Shown here: piece by piece, positions 48,466 to 60,532 of the stretch
How positions within the stretch are numbered: the stretch's first letter is position 1
Layout: each line of letters opens with the position of its first letter
Assembly (NCBI GenBank): GCA_026724425.1
Contig: JAIUCV010000008.1
Span: forward strand, 27,012,477 to 27,076,476
Length of the DNA: 64,000 bases
Direction of reading: 5' to 3'
From: Erythrophleum ivorense
Taxonomy: Eukaryota > Streptophyta > Magnoliopsida > Fabales > Fabaceae
Notes under the pieces: generated by a model
What the model was told of the DNA's origin: nothing
Databases searched by the model: none
The model's input: the letters and a program-made list of their open reading frames with translations, nothing else
Position numbers and translations under genes: made by a program

Positions 48466-48983
48466 TATAATACCCAGTCTTTCTAAAACTGAATTAAAAC
48501 CGATGAGTTATAAAAGGAAGACCCTAGAATGAGATGATTAGAGGCTAAATAAGATTAGAATAATGATCTAGACATTTACAAATGAGAATGCAAAGTCAAT
48601 AATGGCTTGAAATTAAAGCAAAAATGACCAAATGGAAAGTTATAGAGGCCAGTGGCATTTTCATAATTTCGAGCAACTTTTAAAAACTTAAAGGAGAGAT
48701 CTTTAAATGGAAAAGTTGAGTTTCCTAAGATTCTTAGAGGCTTTAAAAGCCATAGAAACCTCTAGAATGATTAAAACTCCTTTAGTTTACAATTTAGAGC
48801 ATCAGTTGATCAAAACTTTAATCGATTTGGGTGAAACCAAAGTATTTTATAAATTAAAGAACTTAAATTTTATTATAGAAAAGACAGTTTTAAAAAAGGA
48901 GTTAAAATGAACCCAAATGGAAAGAACCAAGAAAAGGAATAAAATGGGAATTTCTAAAAAGTGTTATAACTTGCCTTACTTCT

Positions 48984-48990
48984 TATATAT
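48984..48990 (+). promoter_or_regulatory. LTR TATA box (LTR E)
   Basis: CTTATATATCATG lies about 0.52 kb into the LTR, the same relative place as in other plus-strand F1 copies. Confidence 0.5.
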
Positions 48991-49387
48991 CATGTTCCAT
49001 TTCTTCCTAGTGCTTGAACTGACTCTTCTCTATACTAAAATAGAAACTAAGCAAGTCTCAAGAGGTGCACAAAAAGGGAGGAAGAAGGGAGGAGAAAACC
49101 AAGTAGAAAGGTAAGAATTCAAGGCTTTTTCCATGCTTCTTGCTTTATCAAACTCCTTCCCCTCTTTCTTCTATCTTTTCCTATAGTTTTGATGATTGAT
49201 TTGGAACTTTTCTATGGCTGGTTTAGTAAGAGGAAGAGAGAATTTGAAGGAGAGATTGGAAGCCTTAGAAAACTCCTTGGAAAAGTTTAAAACCAAGGTA
49301 AATATTTATAACTTTGCTTGCTTCTCCTTGGTTGCTTCTTGGGTATGAGTTTTGGCCAAACCTAGCCACCTAGGAAGGGATGAATTC

Positions 49388-52300
49388 TGTAATATCCAAT
49401 TCTCTGAAAACGAGAGAAAATGTGAGAAATATAACATATGGTTTTTCTGTAAATGTACAAAATTCACCAGATACAAAAGTAAGTCCCCCAAAATGAATTA
49501 GTTAAGGTCTTAAAAAATTTAAGTAGCATTCCAAACTCCTAAAAATGAGAATCACAGGCTTAGACAAAAAGAAAAAAAGAGCTAGAATGAAGAAACGAAT
49601 TTGAACGAAAGGTTGATGAAACATAATGACATTTTCGTAATTTTGAGCAAATTTTAGAATTCTCATGGGAGGGCTTTTTAAATGAAAGTTTTGAGTTCTC
49701 CGGGTTCTCAGAGGCCCTGAAAGCCATAAGAAGCCTCGGGATAGTTAAAACCCCTATAGTGGACATTTTCTAACGTCGATTGACTCGAACATTGATGGAT
49801 TCGTTTAGAAAGGTTTTAGCTCCGATTTGAGTAATTCCAAAGGAATTTTATTAAATTGGGAATCTAATTTCATAATGGAAAAGATGATTCTAAAAAAGGA
49901 GCTAAAATGAACTAGAAACGAAAATGCCAAGATAAAGGGGCAAAATTAGAATTTTTGAAAAGTGTTTCTTAAACCTACCTATATATATGAGGCGCCCCAT
50001 CTCCTCCTTCATTTAGCCATAAATGTTTCTGCCCTAAATCAAAGAAAGAACCTTAAGGGTGAGGTGCACAAGAAGAAGGAGGAGGAAGGAAAGAGAAAAA
50101 CAAGGAAGAGGTATGCATTTTCTTGGGTTTTTTTATGCTTTTTTTTAGTAAACTTCTTCTCCTCCATTTTTCCTTCTTTCTTATAGTTTTAATGAAGTTC
50201 TTGGATATGTTTTAAGGGCAGAACAGAGGAAAAAATTCTGATTTGAAGAGAGGAGGCCAAGAAAAGTGAGAAACAAGCAAGAAAAGCCAAGAAAACAAGG
50301 TAAATATTCATTCCATGGTAGCTACCTCTTGCTCCCTTCTTCTCCTTGGTTCATCCCACACATGAAGCTTTAAGAAGGCTTGGATTCTGGGCAGAACCAA
50401 GGGTCAATCCTAGGAATTTAAGGGAGGAGAATAAGAATATGCAAAGAGAATTAACAAATAACTATGGAAAATCAAGATAGCAAAGTTAGGATTTCAAGTG
50501 TCCTTTGAAAAATCTGATTTGATACAATGATTCCTAGGCCTAAATGAGTGTTGAAATGAGCTCCTAAGAACCCTAGAAGGCTCCCCATATGCATCTTCCA
50601 CTAAGAAAACAAAGCAAGCTCTATGGGCGCCAAGAACAAGCATAGCTTCAGCCCAGAGTAGTTGAGACACCTAGGGATAGTTTTAAATTTTTTCAAACCT
50701 ATTTTTGAGTCATATATGATGAGTGAAGATGAAAGAAAACTTTGGAAAAAATTTAGGAGGCCTAAAGAAAGAATTGGTGATGTAGGTTCCATATTATGGC
50801 CTAAAGAAGTAACACCTAGTTAGGCTCTTTGTTTTAATTGTGTGATAACTCCAAGAGGCTTAAAAGGAGTCAAGAATCATAAATGAAAGGAAAGAATGGT
50901 GCCTAGAATTCAAATGATGGATGTTGCTTCATTAGGTGCATTTTGGAACCATAAAGGGGCTATTAGACTAAGTTAGTGTTTAAGGAAGATGTATGGCTTT
51001 AGAATTTGATTCAAGAGTATAATTGGCTTCCATATGATGTGTCTAAGCCAAGAGAAATAATCTCTACCTCCTTGTGTGTGTGAGGCCGAGGAAGGGAGCA
51101 TAATTCCAAGAGAAAAAGTGTACAAGTGTGACAAAGGTAGCTCTCTCCACTTTCTCTCATGCATGAATGTGTACTTATCTTGTCTTTGAATACGTGTATG
51201 TGTGTTTTAAGCCATGAAAGGTGTTCTAGCATATACTTATGTTCCATGGTACCATGATGTTGAAATATGTTTTTAAATGATGCCTAGTATGTGTCTTGGG
51301 TTTGCTTGAGTATGGTGAAGCCAAAAACCCTTAGCCATGGTGAGGATGAGTTAAGAACCCTTAAAATTTAATTGAGACAAAGTAAAGAGTCTCGCTAGAG
51401 TAAGATTGAGTCAAAACCTCTTAGAGAAAATGGGTGAGGCAAGTCCAAAATCCATAAGAGAATGGGTGAGGCTAATCCACTTACTTGGCAAGCCTATGTA
51501 TGTTTTATATGACTTGTTCAAGTGCCAAGAATGCTCCTTGAATGATCATGCACTTCATTATGCCCATGCATGCATTTTTAACACTTATATTGCATTCTTT
51601 ATGTCTGATTGAAAGGGAGATGAGCTATTGGGATTCTTTGAATCTCATTCCTATCCCTTCAATGTCTTAACATGCTAGGTGGAGCAATTGAATAAGGTAA
51701 TGAAAGCCATCAAGTTGGAAGATGAGAGTTTGACATCAAAATACCTAGTTTTGTCTCTTTTGTAGCCATACACATGGCATATAATAATCCTATGATCAAA
51801 TTGTTATGTAATTATATGAACATATGTAATTATCCAAATGTTTGATGTATGTATGAGTTTTAGTGCCAAATGAGTGGTAATGTGCATTTTAGGTAGTGAA
51901 TGGCAAGTTCAAGCATGTGTAATCTTGTGTATGGCTTGGGGTGAGAGGATAAGTTTTTAATTTCTGGGTTTATGTACCTTTGAGACAAGTCTAGAGAGCT
52001 ATTTTGGTACATTCCCACGTGCTCAAGTGGTCATGGTTGCCATAGAACTCAAAATGGACCATTTGAACCCCTTATATGACACAAAATGAGCCATTTTGCA
52101 ACCCAATATCAAGATCTGACCAAATGAACGAATTTGCCCATGAAATTTGGCATATATATAGGTCTTATCTAGAGCTTTTTGGGAAGCTAAAGACCAAATT
52201 ATTTGGACCTCCATGGAATTAATTATGAATTTCCAAAATTGGCATTTTTCTATTGAACTGTTGCAGACTCTATTTATATGGTCAGAAACTTAGGCTGTGT

Positions 52301-52905
52301 CATTCATAGGCCAAATGATGTCCAATGCTCATGAAATTTTACAAAAATAAAATAGATATGATAAAATTTCAATGGCCAATGAAATCACCCCAATTGGATC
52401 TCAGAGCAAAAAGATATGAATTTTTGAAGTTGGAGGTCAGTATCAGTAATGACAGTCGACCTCTGGAACTATTCCATCAATTTTTGGTGGCTATCAATCT
52501 CTGTTGTGGTTTGGATTTATGTATAGCATCAAAGGCATCTGTAGCTTTTTAGAATGGTATAATGTGGCTGATTTTGATTTTTTAGAATTAGTTATGATTT
52601 TTCAAAGTTCAGGCATAGAATATGGATTGGATGTCCGAGGCTGCACCATTGCATTTTATGTATCCACTCCCTTTGCTCGAGTTATTCGCCACTTCTTGAG
52701 ATAGTTTTGAGTTGTATTAGTGTAATTAAATATGAGAATGAGATGGTGAGTCGATATGACCCATAGAACACCAAATGAAACTTTTACCTATGACGTAACG
52801 CAATTAAATGAAGCATTTTAAAAGCTTTCCTTGGGAATTTTATGTAAATCCAAAGAGATGAGCCCAGTAATGATATGGGATGAGCTTAGTAAATATGGTG
52901 TTACA
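49388..52905 (+). mobile_element. Solo F1 LTR with AATTC target duplication
   Basis: A complete 3518-base LTR with unmutated ends, TGTAATATCC and GGTGTTACA. It is flanked by the exact duplication AATTC (49383-49387 and 52906-52910), with LTR E continuing on both sides. It is the best reference copy of the F1 LTR in the window. The TATA box is at 49980. It has no interior or primer site. The short ORFs in it are shadows without conservation. Confidence 0.95.
49980..49988 (+). promoter_or_regulatory. LTR TATA box (solo LTR 49388-52905)
   Basis: TATATATAT followed by GAGGCGCCCCATCTCC and a leader conserved with the copies at 25991 and 29927. Confidence 0.62.
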
Positions 52906-53430
52906 AATTCTGGCCAAACCAAGGTATGAATAAGGGTTTTAGAGTATGAGGATTAAGAATATACAATTAGAATTAAAAAAAGAAGCTTTAGAAACCAAGT
53001 TGTAATATTTAGGATTCTAGTTGTAGCTAGTAATTCTTAAAGCTTTCTAAGGATAATTTAGCTTATGTAAGAGTATGTAAAAGTTCATAAGAGGTCTAGA
53101 AAGCTTCACAAGTGCCATTTCCCTAAGAAAAATTGACAAAACTCCATGGGTCCCTAAGTTGCTCTATGTCTCAACCAAGGAAGAGAAAGAATGCCTAGGG
53201 AGATTTTTCTTTGATTCCAAGGATAAAAATGGTCTAGATATGATTAATAAATACTAAGGGAAGCATTGTTTTGAATTTAGAAGCCATGGTTTATGAGATG
53301 GAATTTTAGGTTCCTTTGCAAGGCATAAAGAAGCAACTTGAGTTTAGGCTTCTTGAATTGAAATTGTGATGACTCTAAAGAGTTTAAATGGAGTCATGAG
53401 AATTAAACTGAATGAGAAATTGGAGCCAAA

Positions 53431-56400
53431 TGTAATGCCATGAATTTATAGCTTTTCTTATGCTAATCTCATGCCTTATGCCATGCATCTCATAAAGGAG
53501 GCCAGAAATTGCATTTAAAAAAGTGAATAAATTTGTGTTGCGCTATACATAAAATTTTCATTTGCTATTTTGTGGACCATGTGAGCTCATGTATCATATT
53601 CTCATATTTAATTACATAGATACAACTCAAATCCATCACCACAAGTGGCCTAGAACTTGTGCAAGAGAAAGGAACACATAAAATATCATAGTGTAGCCTC
53701 GGCCAGAACTTCATGTTTTCTGTCACAAACTTTGAAATATCATAACTAATTCTAGAAAAATCGAAATATGTCATGCTATAGCTTCCTAGAAAACTATAAG
53801 TGTTAAATTTACATTAAAAATAATTTCAAGTCATGAACATAGCATATGGACCATTTTTTACATCAAAAAGCATACAAAGGTCCAAATGGCTATTGGTACT
53901 GATACAGATTTCTGCTATAAATTTCATAAATATCCAATTAATTCCATAAAAATCCAATCTATGCAAATGATATCAATCTAGAAATCTACAAATGTTAACT
54001 AGAGGAAAAAAATAACTTTAGACCAGTCTAGGCATGTCCAACCCTTGAAAACCAATCAAATAGTAACATAAGTTTGACTAGACGCCTGATACTAGACAGA
54101 AATTTCAAAAATTTATATCTCCCTCTCTAGATATTAAAATGGGGTGTTTCTAATTGGAAAAAGTCACTAGGAAGGTCTAGTTTCTCTTGTAAAATTTCAT
54201 GGCAACTAGACATCATTTTCCCCATGAGTGACAGAGTTTCATTTCGGACCAAAATGAACAGTATACTAGACCAAAACCAGAAAAATTTTCAACTTTGAAA
54301 ATTCATCAAATATTCTATAGACTTTCAAAAATTATACACTTTAGCTTTTCAAAAAGCTCTCAACAAGCTATAGAAACATGCCAAATCTCAGGACAAAAGA
54401 GCTCATTTGGACAAAAAGTGATATATCTCACCAATATGATCAATTTTACTCTATATGAGATACCAAATGTGTCCAAATGACCTCTTTTGATGTTTGGCAC
54501 CTCTTGGGCAAGTTTAAAAGTATGAATATGACTTGTATGAACTATCTAGGTGGTTCCAAACCTTATGCATCTTAACTTGGCCATTGCACTTCCATTAATA
54601 CACAAAATTTCACATACTAGCTCTTGCCATTCAATACCCCAAACATGCTATCTCATACATTTGGCATCAAATTTCATTCATATATCATACATTTTGGTAA
54701 TTACAAAATTTCATATGATTACATAACAATTTCATCATGAGATTACATCATATGCCATGTGTATGGCTACAAGAAAGACATAACTAAGTCATTTCATACA
54801 TTTTGATGTCAATCTCCTTTTCCTTGGCTTGGTGGCTTCCATTACCTTGCTCAATTGATTCACCTAGCATGTTAAGACATTGGAGAGGAGGAGATGAGAT
54901 TTAAAGAATCTTAATAGCTTATCTCTCTTTCAATCACACATAAAGTATGCAATACAAGCCTTGAAAATGTATGCATGGACATATTAACATACGTGAGCAT
55001 TCAAGAAACATTCTTGGCATTTAAACAAGTCATACATGGCATACATAGGTTTGCCAAGTGAGTGGATTAGCCTCACCTATTCACTTGTGGATTTTGGATT
55101 TGCCTCACCCATTTTCTTTAAGAGGCATTTGACTCAACCTTACTCTTGGGAGTCAACCTCACTTTTGGGAGACTTTTTACTTTGTCTCAACCAACTTTAA
55201 GGGTTTTTGGCTCATCCTCACCATGGCTAGAGGGTTCTTGGCTCTCCACACTCAAGCAAACTAAGACAAGCATATAAGACACCATTTGAATGCATAAAAC
55301 ATCATCATGGCACCATGGAATAAAAGCTCAAGCTAAAATAATTTTCATAACTTAAAACATATATACACATATTCAAAGACAATGTAAGCACACATTCATG
55401 CATGAAAGAGCTATCTTGGTTGTAATCACACACTTTTCTTCTTGAATTTGCTCTCCTTTCCTCGACCTCACACACATAAAGGTGTGGGATTTGTTTCTCT
55501 TGGCCTAAACACAATTTATGAAAGCCAATTAGGTTCATGGAGTTAATTCTAAGGTCACACATCTTCCTTAAACACTAACTTAGCCTATTAACCCTTTTAT
55601 AGTTCCAAGAATGCACCTAATGAAGTAACATCTACCAAATGAGTTCTAGGCTCCATTCTTTCTTTTCATATATGATTCTTGACTCCTTTTAAGCCTCTTG
55701 AATTCATCACACAATTAAAACAAAGAGCCTAACTACATGTTGCTTCTTTAGGTCATATTATGGAACCTAAGACACCAATTCATTGTCTAGGATTCCTAAA
55801 TTTTTCCCAAGGTTTTCCCTCATTTTTATTAATCATATATAACTTAAAAATGGGTGTGAAAAAATTTAAAACTCTCCCTATGTGTCCCATTCCCTTTAGG
55901 CTGAGACTATGTAGCATTTGGCCTCCATGGATGTTTGCTTTGTTTTCTTGATGGAGGATGCATATGGGGAGACTTCTAGGGATCTTAGGAACTCATTTAA
56001 ACATTCATTTAGCCCTAAGAATAATTACATCAAATCAAAATTTTAAGGGAACCCATGAAACCCTAGGTTTGCTATCTTGAAAATCAATGGCTTTTACTTG
56101 GATTTCCTTGCATATTCTTACTTTCCTCCCTTAAATTCATAGAATTCACCCTTAGTTTTGCCCAAAATTCAAGCCCTCTTGTAGTTACATATATGGGGAA
56201 AAATAAGGACAAGAAGGGGGGAGGAATAGCTACCATAGAATGAAAATTTTACCTTATTTCTATGGCTTTTCTTGCTTGTTTCTCACTTTCCTTGGCCTCC
56301 TCTTTTCAAATCCGAATTTTCCCCTCTGTTCTTCCCTCAAAACAGATCCAAAAAATTTAATAAAACCATAGGAAAGAAGGCTTAAGAGGAGAAGAACAAG

Positions 56401-57165
56401 TTTAGAAGAAGAAGGAGCATGAAAATCCATGAAATTCCTTACCCTTTTCCTGCTTTTTCTCCTCCTTTCTTCTCCTCCATGGTGTGCCTAAGAGAGCTGG
56501 TGTTTTCTCTAGTTTTTGAGCAGAATAGGTCATGCAAATAAAGGGGGAGAGGAAACAAGAAACTTAAAGAGTGTTCAAGAAGCTTCTACTTTTTTGAAAA
56601 TTCTAATTTTACCCTTTATTCTTAGCATTTTTGTTTCTAACTCGTTTTAGCTCCTTTTTTAGAACCATCTTTTCCATTATAAAATTTAGGTTTCCAATTA
56701 GTAAAATGCCTTTGGAATCACTCAAATCGAAGCTAAAACCTTCTCGAACAAATCAGTCAAAATTTAGGTCAATCGACGTTGGAAAACATCTACCAAAGGG
56801 GTTTTAACTATCTTGGGGCTTCCCATGGTTTTTAGAGCCTTTGAGAACCCTGAAGAACTCAAAACTTTCATTCAAAAAGCCCTCCTATGAGAATTCTAAA
56901 ATTTGCTCAAAATGACAAAATTACCTTTACATTTCATCAACCTTTTGTTCAAATTTGGATCCTCATTCTAGCTCTATTTTTCTTTCCGTCTGAGCCTAGG
57001 ATTCTTATTTTTAGGAGTCTAGAATACTTTCCAAATTTGTTAGGACCTTAACTAAGTCATTTCGGGGGACTTCCTTTTGTATCTAGTGAATTTTATTTGT
57101 TTATGGAGAAATCATACATTACGTTTCTTATGTTTTCTCTCATTTTCAAAGAATCGGATATTACA
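53431..57165 (-). mobile_element. F1 LTR M, minus, flanks without target duplication
   Basis: A complete minus-strand LTR from TGTAATGCCATGAAT to ATCGGATATTACA, about 3.7 kb. The left flank is F1 LTR E (CCAAA before the LTR). The right flank is the coding region of F3 element N (GTGGC after it). The five-base flanks differ and the two hosts are unrelated. It therefore looks like a hybrid of two F1 LTRs joined by recombination rather than a simple insertion. A minus-strand ORF of 85 codons at 55305-55562 is not conserved in other copies. Confidence 0.8.
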
Positions 57166-58464
57166 GTGGCTCATTAAGAACTAGTTGACCCATTTCATGA
57201 TCCTGTTCAGAAACCTTAGCAAAAGAAATAATATCTTTTTTGACCAAAGAGATATCAATAGACTCACAAGACTCTAAATAATGATCAACAACATAATCAA
57301 GTCTCTAACTAGTGTTAACAACAGCACAAGGATCAATAAGATTTTCAGTATCAATACTATCTTTATGTGTGCTCTCATCGATACTAATATGATCAATGCA
57401 ATGAATCTCATTAATAGTTTCAGTGCAAACACAAGAATCCATGGACTTAATTAAATTATCAAACCTCAAAAACTCATTTATCTTAACACATACAAGACAT
57501 GTATGCATACCATCACATAAGCATTTCAAAGTAGAGTATGATTCATCAACAACAAGCTATTCAACAATTGTACCATCTATATCCTTATTACATGCTACAT
57601 CCACTATTTCATCAGTCATATCATCACATGCTAAATCACCCTACACTTATCTACTACCCTAAACTTAATAGAATTATCATCAACTAGTTCAGAAATGAAA
57701 TCATCACTATGGTCATAGCTAGGAGTAGAAAAAACAAGTGCATCAGTATACAAGGATTCATTAACGTCAACAAAAGCATCATTTTTGCTCAATGTATTAC
57801 CACAATCAACCATATCAGGGGATTCAATAACAATTTCCTCATTTACATCATCATCATCAAGCAATTCAAAATCAATATAATCATGTGCATTAGTAGTCAT
57901 TGTGCTATCATGTAAACTAGAATTATTCCCAATAAAATTTAATGTATTAGAAGATGGAACCATATTACCCAATGAATAAGACTCTTCCTCCTCTATACAT
58001 TCTCTTCTAATTTGCTCTTTTTTTAATTCAATAGCACTTGAGGTAGATTGATTCATTTGAACTCCTGAATCCTTCATGAGGCTATCCATCATCTATTGGT
58101 TTTGAAGATGCAATTGTTCATTCTTCCGTTGAAGTTGAAGATTAAAAGCTTCTAGTTATTGCCTCATCCTCTCTTCCTAACTCGGTTTCCAATTAGGCTC
58201 TTGTTGCATATATCCTTTATGATAGTTGTAGGAATAGTATTCTAGCTCTTACACATGGAAATTATGGTATGGCTTAATGTAACTAGGGTGAGCTTCACAG
58301 GAATGGTGGTAAGGTTGGTAGCATGACTGTTGGAATTGTTGTGCTTGTCTTTGTTACTCAAGTATGCCATGAAGCATTGATATAGCTTCATCTATCTTCC
58401 AGAGAATCCTATCATTTGCACAAGAATCATAGACACCTTGATTAGACATGTAATAGGGATCCAT
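57166..58464 (-). pseudogene. Decayed acidic ORF of F3 element N
   Basis: On the minus strand a frame begins at ATG 58464 (MDPYYMSNQGVYDS), about 515 bases after the primer site, where the sister element O starts Gag. The N-terminal third is rich in Gln, Tyr and His (QQFQQSCYQPYHH), followed by a Gln/Leu-rich likely coiled coil (FNLQLQRKNEQLHLQNQ) around residues 105-140. Then comes a long acidic part with runs such as DYIDFELLDDDDVNEE and later CLCDGMHTCLVCVK. At least five stops, mostly where CAA or CAG became TAA or TAG, and one frameshift near 57630 break it. The frame runs into LTR M at 57166. I do not recognise the protein. It is unlike O's Gag and may be the private ORF of a non-autonomous F3 relative. 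Confidence 0.6.
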
Positions 58465-58977
58465 TTTTAAGCAAAGAATATGAGAAGCATTCAGTACAAA
58501 AGAAATCACTAACAAACTACAACTAAAATTAACTCTAAATCAAGAAAATAAAAATTCAATGAAGCTAAAAACTACTTAAGAATAAAAAACACTCCAAAAT
58601 AGAGGACAACCACACAAAATGAACTCACAAAAAATAAAGAAATTAAATCCAGAAGAATTGGAAAAATCCAAAAAAAAACTTTGAGAAAATACTAAAAAAT
58701 TAGAAAAAGTACCTTAAACATTGGAATTTGGCCACAACATGGTGCATCTAATAGTATTACTATTAATTTTGCTCAAAACACTCAAAAATCTTGGAAAACA
58801 AAGTTTGAGAATTTTCTGGGCACATCAAATAAAAATTCTAACAAGCAAAACACTTGTTATGCAACACTAAAATGTCTAAAAACCAAGTTTTAAACATAAC
58901 CAAAAACCAAACAAAAATAGAGCTAAAATAGCGCAAAAACACTTAGAAACCCTTTTCAAACAATTGAGAATCTAATT
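58465..58977 (-). other. Leader of element N
   Basis: Non-coding leader. Its reverse complement matches the leader of element O at 63340-63540 over long blocks (TTCTCAAACTTTGTTTTCCA, TACTTTTTCTAATTTTTTAG). This shows that N and O share one family despite their different ORFs. Confidence 0.75.
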
Positions 58978-58995
58978 TCCTCAGCAACAGCGCCA
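58978..58995 (-). other. Primer binding site of element N (tRNA-Asp)
   Basis: The minus strand reads TGGCGCTGTTGCTGAGGA. The complement of plant tRNA-Asp is TGGCGCCGTTGCCGGGGA; the three differences are all transitions. It is five bases from the LTR edge at 59001. Confidence 0.85.
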
Positions 58996-59000
58996 AATTT

Positions 59001-60410
59001 TGAGCGGTCGTGTCGCGCAATCTCAAAATAAACTAGGTTGGATAATATTTTACAATATAAGGTGCAACCTAGATCGTCTCCCTTGGAAATGAATTTCAAT
59101 GTTTAATTGAGTTTTCTGAGTATAAGAGGATCCTAGAACTACCTAATTTAAGGGAGTTTCATCTAATTAAACTAACTAAAATTAAATTGAAATAAAGCTC
59201 CTAGTTACTACCTAAATGTATGAACTAATAAGCAACTAATGGACTTGTGACTAGCTTTAGATTTATCCATTGGTATCTACTATCCTTATCCTAGTTCAAT
59301 TGTTAATGTTCTGGTCTAAGAGTCCCTAATTGTGTTCATGGTAATGCATCTTGAGTTACCACACAAGATTTAAAAGATTAACAAGTTAATGTTGAATTGA
59401 AATCTTAACCCCGTATCAAATCATTAATTCTTGTCATTAGGATTAATGTACACTAAATTTGATTGATTAATCGATCAATTAGCCTTTGAATTAACTAATT
59501 AAACTCCAAGGAATCCCCAAATCAAATAATTATGCACACAAATTCTCACATGTATTTCATCAAATACTTTGATTGCATACATGGATAATTGTAGGTAATT
59601 AAAAATCCAAAACTTAATTCAATCAATTAATCATTCAAATAGTCTCCTGATTAATGTCTAACTAGCCATTATTTATAAACTACACCAATCTCAGTTAATT
59701 ACAAGCTCAACCAAGGAAATAAAATAACAAAAATTGATTTAGAAAGAGAGAAAATAAAATATGAATCTTAGCCAAAATCTCTTGATTATCTCCATGGATT
59801 TAAGCTTCTCTAAGGTCTTCCTTCTAGCTAGCCACAATTTTGAATTTAGTGCTTTATAGAGGTAGAAGGAGATGGAGAAATGGAGAAGAAGAAGCTATGG
59901 CAATGGAGAAGAATGAAAGTGAATGGAATATAATGTATTAGATTATCTGGATGGATTAATTGGATTCTTGATGTTGCGATGGTGATGCGTGAATGGAATG
60001 GCTGATGCTTTCATATGTTCTGCCTCTTTTTTTTAATTAGTGGACCCTACCTTTTTTTCTTTTGTAACATTTCACGTGCTTCCTTTAGCCTCCCCTTTTC
60101 TCATGTTCTTTCATTTATTTTATTCTCCCTCACGTGCTGCTCTTCATGCCTCCTTCAACTTGTGTGTGTGTGAATGAGCTGACCTATGGCTTCATGCATC
60201 ATTCCCACATGATTCCTCTACTCATGTTGCTCTTCATTTTATACTCTTCCATGTCAAAACTAATAAACCCGTGGCTTCTTCCTAATCACGTGTTTTCTCC
60301 ATTCCATGTGATTCATCTATAACTTCTTCTTCTCTTTAAATAGCCAGTCGTGCATCCAGTAGGTGTGTGTGAGTGAAAGGCAATGTGAACTTGATGCTTG
60401 AACCTATGAG
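59001..60410 (-). mobile_element. Element N 5' LTR (F3), 3' part
   Basis: It starts TGAGCGGTCGTGTCGCGCAA, the reverse of the LTR end next to element O's primer site. About 1.4 kb is present before a plus-strand F1 LTR interrupts at 60411. ACGTG cores lie near 60074, 60132 and 60288, and a TATA-like TATTTAAA on the minus strand at 60335-60342. The remaining upstream half of the LTR is outside the window. Confidence 0.75.
60335..60342 (-). promoter_or_regulatory. Candidate TATA box, element N LTR
   Basis: CTATTTAAAG on the minus strand, with G-box-like CACGTG cores downstream on the same strand near 60288, 60132 and 60074. It is a plausible promoter but is supported by one copy only. Confidence 0.4.
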
Positions 60411-60532
60411 TGTAATATCCGGCTCCTAAAAAATATAAGAAAATGTGAGAAACATAATGTACAATTTCTCTATAAATGTATAAAATTCACTAGATACAAA
60501 AAGAAGTCCCCAAGATGGAGTGAATTGAGGTC
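60411..60532 (+). mobile_element. F1 LTR fragment Q, first 122 bases
   Basis: It starts TGTAATATCCGGCTCC and follows the family (ATTTCTCTATAAATG, AAGAAGTCCCC) until GAATTGAGGTC, where F3 element O has inserted. The likely left target duplication is ATGAG (60406-60410). The remainder lies beyond element O, outside the window. Confidence 0.8.

Larger units (their letters stand above)
48466..53430 (+). mobile_element. Diverged F1 LTR E, 5' part, split by a solo LTR
   Basis: It starts TATAATACCCAGTC after CTAAT, the likely left target duplication (48461-48465). Its segments are 48466-49387 and 52911-53430, about 1.44 kb in total, ending TTGGAGCCAAA. There a minus-strand F1 LTR begins. A TATA box is at 48984. 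The 67- and 65-codon ORFs at 48707-49114 are not conserved in other F1 LTRs. The 3' part of E is not in the window. Confidence 0.7.

Noticed and set aside
49383..52910. AATTC as a preferred F1 insertion site (also at 2892)
   Set aside because: Only two of the target duplications share it and the DNA is AT-rich. The other F1 sites (TTGGA, TTAGT, TTTTA, CCTTG) differ.
57166..58464. Possible host gene, because of the long acidic frame
   Set aside because: It starts at a normal distance downstream of a tRNA-Asp primer site and an F3 leader, so it belongs to a retrotransposon.
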